From assembly GCA_963971425.1 (NCBI GenBank), contig OZ020519.1:1504028-1568027 (forward strand): DNA of 64,000 bases. Reading direction: 5' to 3'. The first letter of the stretch is position 1; every line of letters begins with the position of its first letter. Positions 32,640-42,523 of this stretch are shown piece by piece. The notes beneath the pieces were generated by a model, which searched no databases, was not told the DNA's origin, and saw only the letters and a list, made by a program, of their open reading frames with translations. The position numbers were made by a program, and so were the translations under genes. The stretch comes from Bryoerythrophyllum caledonicum (Eukaryota; Streptophyta; Bryopsida; Pottiales; Pottiaceae).

Positions 32640-33936
32640 ATTTACTTTGTACATAGACTAGGCCGTATTTGGAAAGACTTACTTGAAGAATCTCATCCTA
32701 AAGTTCATGCGTGTGCAAAATCAGATTGACTTGGTAGTTGCTTCGTCCAAATTTTTTGTTGTATACTACACAAAAGTAAGACCGCTTATTCAAGGTTGAA
32801 AATTCCAATCGAGTTGGATTCGACTTTTGTATATAGTATCCACAATTAAGTGATTTGGTGGAATTGATACAGCGTACAAAGCTCATTCTTTGGGACGAGG
32901 CGCCAATGGTGAACAAGCTTGCTTTTGAAGCGGCCGATTGAACACATAGCAACATAACCAAACTAAATGTGCCCTTTAGATTAATTACTTTTGTGATGTT
33001 TGGTAATTTCAAATAGGTCCTACATGTTGTTCCAAAAGGCTTCTGGCAAGACATTGTCGCATCATCAATCAAGAAGTCTTACGTGTGGGAACAATGTTGA
33101 AATGTGTGCCTTACATCAAAATATGCCTATAAGTGCAAACTCTCAAACGGTTGTTGACTTGGAAAATTAAACGTTTGCGGATTGATTTTTGGCGCTTGAA
33201 AAAGGCCAGCTGGAATTTCTTGAGGAAGATTATGTCCAATGCCCAACCAATATAGTATTGCTTCAACAGACTAGAAAAGGCATGATCGACGAGATTACCC
33301 CAAAATTGCAAGTGGCCACAACAGCAAGGATATTTTTAGTAATCACGCTATTCATGTACCATGCAGTAAAGACGTGACAAAAACCAAGGCTCTTGTGCTT
33401 GGCATGATGCCTGGGGCAAGTTTAATTATCTTAAGTGCTACTAAGGTGGATAATAAAAAGGGCACCAATATGATCTCATTCGATTTTTTGGATACGCTAA
33501 AAGTTAGCGGGTGGCTGCCTGACAAGCTTAGGCTTAAAGTTGGTACACGAGTACAGCTTCTACGTGATTTAAACCCACTAAATGGACTATGCAATGACAC
33601 TGCTAGACTCATTTTCCGTTGTTGCTCAGTCCGAGTGATTGAGGTAGAAGTCCTTACATATGATTGTGCGTAGTACGTTGCATTCATACCATGGATAATT
33701 TGGTTATTGAGAGCTTCACGCTTCTTTTTCCAACATGCCACAAGCAGTTTAATATCCGCGTCGCATATATCATGATTATCAATAAGTCAAAAGGACAAAC
33801 GCTTTTCAAAGTTGGTATCTACCTCACCAAGGAAGTTTTTTTGCATGGACAACCGTATGTTGTATTTTCGTGTGCCACTGCTTCCAAATCGTCTTCGTGC
33901 TTTTGGGAGGAAACTCACATGACATATGCAAAATAA
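32640..33936 (+). pseudogene. PIF1/Helitron-type helicase relic
   Basis: Broken plus-strand frames show, in order, a GKTYL Walker A remnant (about 32670), a Walker B box LILWDEAPMVNKLAFEA (about 32880-32930), QVLHVVPKGFWQDIVASSIKKS (33017-33080), KVGTRVQLLRDLNPLNGLCNDTARL (33538-33610) and a C-terminal INKSKGQTLFKVGIYL...HGQPYVVFSCAT (33778-33885). These are the marks of the PIF1-like helicase that Helitron RepHel proteins carry at their C-terminus. No Rep nuclease or Helitron end (TC...CTRR with hairpin) was identified. Several frameshifts and stops make it inactive. Its head-to-head arrangement with the hAT relic is probably chance insertion. Confidence 0.75.
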
Positions 33937-35566
33937 TGTGCAATATTGTTTTCAATGAAGCACTTTGGTAATCGCAATTTGATTCATCAATCACTCTTCA
34001 ATTATTTGACAAGTTTTGCATCATCAAGGATTCACAAACAACCTTGCTCCGTTAGGGACGACGGGTCTATATACAAGCTTGAGACTTATTAAATAGGTTC
34101 CACTTACGTTTCCAAATGTCCCTTTCCTTACTTGGTCATCCCCAATTTTGGCTTCACCGATTTTCACCAATAATTTTTTACGGTAAATGATATATAATTA
34201 TGGAGGTTCAATGGATAATGGTTGTTTGTTTTCATTTCATCTTTTGATGAGAACATTGTGAATGAAAGATTCAATTGCATTTATGCATATGGCTATGTGT
34301 GCTTCAATAGCAACACATTCACGTATTTTCAATTGTTACTATTTACTGATGTAGTTTTTTTTATCTCATTATACGTCATCCTTCTTACAATTGTCAAATT
34401 ACACATAGTGGTGCCACATTTTCATACCTTCTCTTTGAATTTCTTAAAATAGTGATTTTCCTTTCTTCAATCTTATCTAATGGGAATTCATTGCAACAAC
34501 AAGTTTGTTTACAAAGTGAGAAAATCTAGGCTTGGAGTTTAAAGCTTTTGGATGTCTTATGGTAGTTTTTAATAATAAAAACTAATTCTTTTGTTGTTGC
34601 TCCAACAAAAATATAGTACATTAAAACAAGCACTAAACTAGCCTCGTCTATTGTAGAAATCTTTGATAAGACTTTGCATTCATTAGCTCGTTTTATAATC
34701 ATGGACCATTATCATTTCTTGATGTCCACACCTACCATACGTGAGGGTTGGATTTGACCAAAAAAAATAATAAAAATAACTGATAATTTTTTTGGAAATA
34801 TTTTCAAAAAAAATATATTTTCTAAGTTGGTGAAAATACAAATTCTTGAAATATTTGTTAAGCCAAACATCTAATTTTTTTAGAAATTCATGATTATTCG
34901 GCACTAGAGTGCCGAATTCAACAATATGTCTTCCTTGTTGATGGTTTCTTACCTCAAATAGATTAGCCCCTTCCAATATAATTCAAGAAGTTCAAAGTTC
35001 ATTTGGAAAAAGTTTTCCTCAGTAACCCTATAACGCCTACGAGGCCCTAGCGGGGTCGATTTTTGTGCTTTCGGTGTTGTTATTTTCACCAGAATTGCTC
35101 GTTGTTGTTGCTATACTAAGAACGCATTTGAGAGAGCTTTGCAACGCATCCTTCCAATTTCCAATCAATACAACCATTGACAAACTACAATGATTTCCAT
35201 GAAGTGGGGTCGCAAGAGAATGTACCCATTCTATAAATGATGTTCTACATAACCTATTAAACTCGTAGAATCTCCTAGTGCCTCATGTTCCACTTTGGCC
35301 TTGAAGGATTTAAGTTTCCTAAATGAGAGGCCAACAATTGCACTATGGCACCAGCTTTTTCAAAAGAAATTTATTTTTTTCTTCAAAAAAAATAGAATGA
35401 TTATTTATATGAAAATTTTATTATTTCTAAGCCATTTAAGTCCCTTTGAAGCCATTTTCAGTAATGTTTTGCTGTACATGAAATTAAAATAATTAGAAGT
35501 GCCGAACCATATTTTTTAAATTAAAAATTAAAAAGGGGAGGGGGAGGGAAAAAAAAGAAAGCTACG
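33937..35566. other. AT-rich intergenic region upstream of the FTSHI5-like gene
   Basis: No gene is seen. It contains a near-palindrome TTCGGCACTAGAGTGCCGAA near 34896-34915 and long T/A runs. The last 200 bp should contain the promoter of the gene at 35567, but no clear TATA box stands at a convincing place. Confidence 0.4.
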
Positions 35567-38500
35567 ATGCTGCGGTATTCCTTTGCCTCGACAACCAAGC
35601 GAGGTCTTAAAAGAGGTCTCAAACGTAGAGACCCTATCCTCCCCCGCCCACGCCTATTGGCCACCGAGATCCGCAAATGCCAAGAGCAACTCGAGCAAGG
35701 TTTTAGGGTTTTAGCATCATCGTCATCGTCTCTCCTCTCTCCCTCGCCATCTTCCTCGCCAGCCCCAGCATTACGTCCGCCATCTCCACACACCCCGCTC
35801 TCTTCTTCCGTATGTCCAATTCTTGCAGGCACTCCTCGAATTTACGCGCCGATTGAGCTCCTCCGCGCTCGATTTGGTGCCCTATGCTGCCTGTGGTGTG
35901 CTCCTTACCGCAGCGAGGGTGGGCTCCAATGGTGGTCGCGTGGTGAGAGAGGGAATTGCCGCAGGTGTCGTGGCAGAATGAGTGCGCTCTGCCCCCCTGT
36001 CACGGCGCCGGCGTCCCTGTGGAGCTTCTGCGGGCCCCGGAGCTGGCATGGCGTGGCCAGGGTGAGTATCGGGCGCAGGAGCGATGGTGGAGCGAGGTCG
36101 CTGCAGCGGGAGCGGCTCTCGTTGTGGCAGAGCAAGGAACTCGGCGTTGGAGTGCGCGGATTGCCACCTCGCGTTCGAATTTCGAGCTCGCGTTCCGTGA
36201 GAGTTTGCTGCGCGAAGGAGAATTTGTCTTCCGGGGAATTTGCGCATGTTACTGACGAGGATGCTCGTCCTAATGCTGCGTTTTTAGCCGGTCTTGCTCA
36301 GATTATGAGGAGTATGGGGAGGGCGTTGGCGCTGGGAGTGGTAGTGACCGCGCTAGGGTTTGGCTCGCGGGCGCTCTCGGGAGCCGCGCTCGCAGCGCCT
36401 GCTGCAGCAGAAGTGGCGGAAGAAGAGGAGGAGGAGGAGATGGACGACGACGAAATTGAGCTGACCGACACGGAGCTCGCGCAGCTGGAGCGGCAGGACG
36501 AGGAGAATCGCCGCGAGCGCGAGCGGCAGCTGCGTGCCGTGCTCAGAATCGACCAGAATCTTGAAGAGCTTGAGGTTCTGAGCGAGGATCCCGCCATGGA
36601 ATCAATTTTCCTTGCGAAGGTGCGCGAGGCTGTGCGCGGGACGTATGTCGGCGGCCGCGAGTGGCAGGGCCAGAAGATCGTGGAGCTGAAGGCTTCAATC
36701 GAGCAGCTCACGAAGGAGCGCGATTTCATAATGGAGAAGGCGGAGGCTGAGCAGTCCGCGGAGCTTTGGCAGAAGGTGCTGGAACTGGAGACTGAGTTGA
36801 TGGAGAAGCAGGTGTGGATGCGGAGCGCGCTTCTGGAGGATCTTCCCAGAGTGGAGGAGGAAGGTCGGCGCGCGTTTCTGAGCGTCTACCAGAAATGGCT
36901 TGAAACACAACCCTCGAGGAAATTTGACGAGGAAACAGACGAATCCAGAATTCTCCACGACTTGGAGATGGCGGGCGAGACGCACGGAAAGGAATCGCTC
37001 CTCCCTGTAGCCCTCGGTGTGGATGACGACGATGAGTTGTTACGTGATGTTGAAGTGGATCCTGAGACACAGGAGCTTATGGATAAGATTAGAGCGGAGC
37101 AAGAGCGATCTGTGGAATTGCGAGCGCGATATGAAAGCCTCGTGAGAGAGCGCCTTGGCGTCGGTGAAGATGGGGATGTCAGCCATGTGAAACCTCCTTT
37201 TGAGATGAATTTGGTTAAGGAGGATGATATGGAGGAGAAGATTCTGGTTGCACGCGACAGGGTGATGGCGGAGACGTGGTTCAACAAGCAGGAGGAGCGC
37301 TGGGAGATGTCGCCGATTGCGGCGTCCCATGCCGTGACGAGGAAGCTCGTTGCGAAGGCGCGTGTGCGCCATGACAGGGGGGTGTTTTTCCTCATGTTGA
37401 AGGGGGATGAGCGTGAGTATGTTGTAGATATCCCACAGTTGGATGCGGAGCTGCAAGCAGCGGGAGGATTCGATTCCTTGTACATAAAGATGAGCGTTGA
37501 CGGAGTCCCTATCACGACCGAACTAATGTGGATACCGTTCAAGGAGTGGCCTGTGTGGGAGCTCTTCCAGCTGCCGTTTAAGGCGGTATGGTGGGTGATG
37601 GAGGACATATGGAACTCGCCTCTGTTGACGACCATCAGACCATATTATTTCCAGACGCTGAGTGAGACGTTTGAGGAGATCATGGTGCGGTTTGGATTTC
37701 CTGTGATCCAGACAGTGTTGCCACTCAGGGCGCGCGTGGCGCTCAGTTTTGATCTCCCTGAGGGAGCTGAGGTTGCGGAGCCCACTGATATCATGATTTG
37801 GCAGCAGGAAGCGCAGAGGAAAACCGATGCGCGCTATGGTGAGGGCACAGGCTCCCCGGCCTGGTGGATTTCGCTTCCACTTCGTACCTACGTTGTGGGA
37901 ATTCCTCTCTATTTCTTTGTGACGATTGTGGGGGGCCTGTTGCTGTGGCCGTTCAGTCCCCGGAAGCTGGCCATGAACGACGTGCAGTGGAAGGAGAAGA
38001 AGCAGGAGCAGCTGGAAAAGCAGATCAACCGTGAGTCCAAGAAGGATGAGATAGATCCTATTAAGAACGTCTTTGACAAGATGAAGCGCGTGAAGCATCC
38101 CCAGGTGCGGCTCCAGGACTTCGCAGGCATTGACGCGGTGAAGGAGGAGATCAACGAAGTGATCTCCTTCTTGCGGAACCCCAGGGTGTTCAAGGAGATG
38201 GGCGCCCGGCCTCCGAGAGGAGTGCTCATCGTGGGCGGACCAGGGACAGGAAAAACAACCCTAGCATTTGCCATTGCAGCTGAGGCGAAGGTGCCCATGG
38301 TGGAGCTCCAAGGCGCGGAGCTGGAGGGCGGAGCGTGGGTGGGACAGGGCGCGTCCAACGTGCGTGAGCTCTTCAAAACCGCCCGGGAGCTCTCCCCCCT
38401 GATCATCTTCATGGACGACTTCGACCACTTCGCAGGGGTCCGCGGCGCAACCTCTGACACCAGAAAGCAGGATCATGAGTCGCTCATCAATCAACTCCTT

Positions 38501-39736
38501 GTTGAACTGGACGGATTTGAGACCCAAGAGGGCGTCGTCCTCATAGCCACCACGAGCCGCCCTTACGCCATCGACGAAGCGCTGCGCAGACCAGGCCGCA
38601 TGGACCGCACCATCGAGCTCCCCATGCCGAACATCATCGAACGAGAGCAGATTCTGCGGAAAGTAGCTCCCGAAACCATGGACCCACGGCACGTGGACCT
38701 CGTAGACTGGGCTGAAGTGGCGGACAAAACCGCAGGTCTCACCCCTGCTCAGCTCAAGTGCGTGCCGCGAGCGCTGGAGGGGAACGCGGTGGGGTTCAAA
38801 ACCGTGGACGACGATGAAATCTCTAGCGTGGCTGGCTGGCTCGCAACGTTCAACCAGGTCTTGCCCCTGTGGTTCCGAAAAACGAAGATGGTGGTGAAGT
38901 GGAACGAGAATCTCATCGACTGGCTGGGTCTCAGGCTCACGAAAGAGGATCTAGACGCTGCAGTAGAGACCATGGACGTGTTCCATGAAACACGCCCTGG
39001 AGTCGAGCTCGAAGCCCCTCCTTCCATCTACATGTGGACACGAGAGTACAAGTTCCCACACGCGGTCTGGGCGGCAGGGCGCGCCTTAACCGCTTTCCTT
39101 CTCCCCGGTTTCGACACAGTGGACCAAGCATGGCTTGATCCCACTTCCTGGGATGGAATTGCCTTCACCAAGCTGACCAAGCGGCTGGAAGCAGGGTATC
39201 AAGAGACAGGCACCATGACGCGGTCGTATTCCGAAAAGAGTTTAGTGTTGTGCTTCGGCCCTTACATCGCAGGTCGCCTCCTCCTCCCCTTCGGCGAGAA
39301 CAACAACCTCTCCAAGGGAGAGCTGGACTCAGCCGAGGAGATTGCAGCGCAGATGGTGATGCAGTTCGGATGGGGCCCAGATGACAGCCCGCTTGTGTAC
39401 GCCAAGGGCGACTCTCCGACCTCCATCGCCATGGGTGACAAGCACGAGTGGGAGCTCGCAACGAAGATCCAGAAGCTGTACCACATCGCCACGGACAGGT
39501 GCGGCACGCTGCTGCAGAGGAACCAGACGACTCTGAAGGCTGTCGTGGAGCATTTGCTCCAGTACGACTGCGTCACAACGAAGGACCTGGCGAGGATATG
39601 TGAGGAAACAGGTGCAATTTTTGAGGAGGAGCCCTTCGAGCTGGTGCCGTACTCTCGCACGGATATGTTGTCTGGGTCCTCAAATGGGACCACCCGTGTA
39701 ACAAAGACGTTGCCCGCTGGAGCTTCAGCCAACTGA
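35567..39736 (+). CDS. FTSHI5: Inactive FtsH-like AAA protein, chloroplast (FTSHI5-like), intronless
   Basis: A single 1389-codon frame. FTSHI5 of seed plants is an inactive FtsH homologue of about 1300 aa in the chloroplast envelope, part of the Ycf2/FtsHi complex linked to protein import. Features: Ser/Arg-rich N-terminus fit for a transit peptide; hydrophobic segment near residues 245-275; acidic run and long coiled coil (about 285-560); hydrophobic segment near 774-796; AAA module with Walker A GGPGTGKT (890-897), Walker B IFMDDFD (Asp951 where FtsH has Glu) and arginine fingers RRPGRMDR. The zinc motif HEXXH is replaced by WAAGR (1168-1172), so the protease is dead. ATG at 35978 (residue 138, MSALCPP) may be the real start, because the upstream residues look like 5' UTR. 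No introns are seen, which is unusual for this gene. Confidence 0.88.
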   Translation: MLRYSFASTTKRGLKRGLKRRDPILPRPRLLATEIRKCQEQLEQGFRVLASSSSSLLSPSPSSSPAPALRPPSPHTPLSSSVCPILAGTPRIYAPIELLRARFGALCCLWCAPYRSEGGLQWWSRGERGNCRRCRGRMSALCPPVTAPASLWSFCGPRSWHGVARVSIGRRSDGGARSLQRERLSLWQSKELGVGVRGLPPRVRISSSRSVRVCCAKENLSSGEFAHVTDEDARPNAAFLAGLAQIMRSMGRALALGVVVTALGFGSRALSGAALAAPAAAEVAEEEEEEEMDDDEIELTDTELAQLERQDEENRRERERQLRAVLRIDQNLEELEVLSEDPAMESIFLAKVREAVRGTYVGGREWQGQKIVELKASIEQLTKERDFIMEKAEAEQSAELWQKVLELETELMEKQVWMRSALLEDLPRVEEEGRRAFLSVYQKWLETQPSRKFDEETDESRILHDLEMAGETHGKESLLPVALGVDDDDELLRDVEVDPETQELMDKIRAEQERSVELRARYESLVRERLGVGEDGDVSHVKPPFEMNLVKEDDMEEKILVARDRVMAETWFNKQEERWEMSPIAASHAVTRKLVAKARVRHDRGVFFLMLKGDEREYVVDIPQLDAELQAAGGFDSLYIKMSVDGVPITTELMWIPFKEWPVWELFQLPFKAVWWVMEDIWNSPLLTTIRPYYFQTLSETFEEIMVRFGFPVIQTVLPLRARVALSFDLPEGAEVAEPTDIMIWQQEAQRKTDARYGEGTGSPAWWISLPLRTYVVGIPLYFFVTIVGGLLLWPFSPRKLAMNDVQWKEKKQEQLEKQINRESKKDEIDPIKNVFDKMKRVKHPQVRLQDFAGIDAVKEEINEVISFLRNPRVFKEMGARPPRGVLIVGGPGTGKTTLAFAIAAEAKVPMVELQGAELEGGAWVGQGASNVRELFKTARELSPLIIFMDDFDHFAGVRGATSDTRKQDHESLINQLLVELDGFETQEGVVLIATTSRPYAIDEALRRPGRMDRTIELPMPNIIEREQILRKVAPETMDPRHVDLVDWAEVADKTAGLTPAQLKCVPRALEGNAVGFKTVDDDEISSVAGWLATFNQVLPLWFRKTKMVVKWNENLIDWLGLRLTKEDLDAAVETMDVFHETRPGVELEAPPSIYMWTREYKFPHAVWAAGRALTAFLLPGFDTVDQAWLDPTSWDGIAFTKLTKRLEAGYQETGTMTRSYSEKSLVLCFGPYIAGRLLLPFGENNNLSKGELDSAEEIAAQMVMQFGWGPDDSPLVYAKGDSPTSIAMGDKHEWELATKIQKLYHIATDRCGTLLQRNQTTLKAVVEHLLQYDCVTTKDLARICEETGAIFEEEPFELVPYSRTDMLSGSSNGTTRVTKTLPAGASAN

Positions 39737-40303
39737 GTGTAGATGCAGCGGTTTTGCAGGTGTACGTTTTAGTGATAGATTGCACTTTCCATGGTCTATG
39801 TGTAGCGGCGGCGATCAGAGCATGGTGGTTATATCTCATTAGCATCAACAAGTTAGTGTGTTCCCAACATTCGAGGGGTATATACAGGAGGAGATACACA
39901 AAAGGCAAGTGACAATTCTCATACCTTCATAACACCAGGTGCACATGATTCTCTACCTCCTGAGTTCTCAATTCCATTCATGGCTGTATGTGTTTGCGGT
40001 AGAGTCTCAGTTTCTCAACTGCACTGCTTTGGGACACAAAAGCATGACAAGATAGATACTTATGCCCTTGTATTGGCTAGAGAGCCCTCTGAAATAGAAC
40101 ACAGCTAAAATTGCAGTGTCTCAAAACCCTCATAGGCAGAAATGAGAACTGCCTATATGTCATCAAACTGCCCCATGTTTTAGAGCAAACTTTCTTTCCA
40201 TCGGTAAGCCCCATCCGAGTAGTTAGTTTCTAGTGATTCATTTGAGGTTTAACGATGGACGTCTCTTGTGTTTTAACGAACTCCAGTTTGTAGTAGCGTA
40301 AGA
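39737..40303. other. Intergenic, convergent 3' ends
   Basis: Space between the convergent 3' ends of the FTSHI5-like and syntaxin genes; it should hold both 3' UTRs. No other frame was found. Confidence 0.5.
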
Positions 40304-42460
40304 TCACGATGTAGCGTTTTTCCAAGGTTGGATGACAGCAAGAACAACAATGACGGCTGTGACGAGCAGAATAACGATGGCAATGCACATGCATTTCCGA
40401 GTTCCTCTTTGCAAGCTTTTCGCCTTTTGAAGTGCTGTTGTGCCTGAAGCAATATGCTCAACTGCTTTGCCAACCTGCAGGTTGTCACCCAATGAACCTT
40501 CAAAACTGTGACTTCGACAGATTTGGCAGAGACGTGAAAATATCGGCAGCTACCAAAGCATGATCATTTGTTTCCAGTCTGACAATCGCTTTCATCTTTC
40601 AAATAATTTATCAAATTTCTTTGTTATTTCCTTTTACATGGAATCACATTCTGCCAATATTTTGTAACATTGATTGCATTGTTTCTTCAAGGACCTCACT
40701 TACAGGATGAAATCAATACCTGAGATTCAATGTTGTCAAGAAGCTCGCCTTGTGCTTCAACAAGGACTGCCATGTCAAGAAATATCTGCCCCAAAACACA
40801 CTCATGTCAACCCCTAAATGCTCTTTTATTATTATGTAAAATTATTAGGAATTCTTTTACTAATAGATATCAAATTCTATAGAATGGGTTGCCGTTTTTA
40901 GTATGAATGTTTAGATGTTGATTGTTTAACGAGGGGACCTACAACCTAATGACCACTTTTGGCTTTGCTTGTTGTCAAAGGGTTAACCCCTAAAGGACCA
41001 TGACAATTTCACACCAAAAAGACTTCAAAATTGTTGATTCTGGTGCAATGAGTAAGGAAGGAACCAAAACCATGTATTTGTAGTTCTAACTGTAGGATCT
41101 CAATTAAGACTTACTAAGAGCATCCAGCTGCAGCCGGCGGGCAGCTTTAAAAAAATTATTATTATTATTTAAAAATATATTTTTTAATATTGAAAAAAAA
41201 TTATATTTAAACAATTTAAATTTATATTAAAATTTTAAATTTACATTAAAATTTTATTTTTTATTTTTTTTATTAAAAAAATCCGACTGCTCCGCTCCCG
41301 GCATGCCACGTGGCATGCCGGGAGTGGAGGGACCGAAACTGCAGACCCCGGGGAGCTGGGTGCCCAACCCCAGTTCCCCGTTGGGGGCTCTCCTAAACAG
41401 CAAAACTCTGCACCGATGCCCCGTTTTGGGGCATGCGGTGTGGGTATCCAACCACCCCACACCGCCAGTTCGGCGGTTTGCGGTGCGGGGTGGAGATGCT
41501 CTAAGTAACATACCGTAGGTGAACCTCTAGTTCGGCGTTTATTAATTAGAAAAATGCTTGCTGAATTAAGTGGGAAAATATTTAATGAAATTGCCGAAAC
41601 TAGAGAAACTATACATTTATAGATTTTGTCACCTTGTAAGTCATCAAAGGGGAGTGGGGCTTGAAAAAGCCTCCCTTCAAGGTTGAGCATGCATGGAGGC
41701 TTTGATTTAGAACCCCAAGGTCTTGGGCTCAAACCCTACGGTCGTAGAAAGTGCTAAAGACAGTAATATGTGATTTCTTGCCAAAAATTAATTTATTTTT
41801 ATTTTGGATGCCGAATGGCCTTTACTCACTTTAATTAATTATTTGGCATGGAGGTGCCAAACTAGAGGTTCACCTTCGATACTCACAAAATTTCATACAC
41901 TTCGACTGCACCGACTGAAAGATTATAGTGTTTGAAGTCAAGAAAAATGGTTCATGTGAACCAGACTTTGACTTCACTTGGTGTCAAATTTTTGCACTAC
42001 ACAAGGTCTAAATCTCTTACCATGGTGTTGAGCATGATGTTAGTTCCCTATACACCAACTTTCATATTCAAAACAAGTGTGCAAGGAGTGGAGGTTCGAA
42101 AATTGTCAATTGACGTTTTATTTTTTTGTAAGCTCAATATGTTTTAGAATGATAATCCAAAGGGTCAATAGGAAGGTTCTCAAAACATGCTACAGTTGAA
42201 AAAATAAAAAGTGAAAAATATGAAGATCTCTAGATTTTATGTCAAAAAGAAGAAGTTTTTTCCTCACTTGCCCAAAATGTGTAAAAATGCTTGACTTGAG
42301 TCAAATTTTTTTTTGACACTAAAGAGAAGGGTTTTTTTTTACATTCTTAAAGAAGGTAATTATCTCTATGTGTAGGAAAAATCCAAAAGATTTTGGAGTT
42401 GTCCGAAGTCCCCATTTCTAACTTTGAGTGGTACTAACTTTCAAACCATGGCTCCAAAAA

Positions 42461-42523
<63 letters not shown>

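Noticed and set aside
35882-39732. Many long minus-strand ORFs opposite the FTSHI5-like gene
   Set aside because: They are antisense shadows of a GC-rich, highly coding frame and lack domains.
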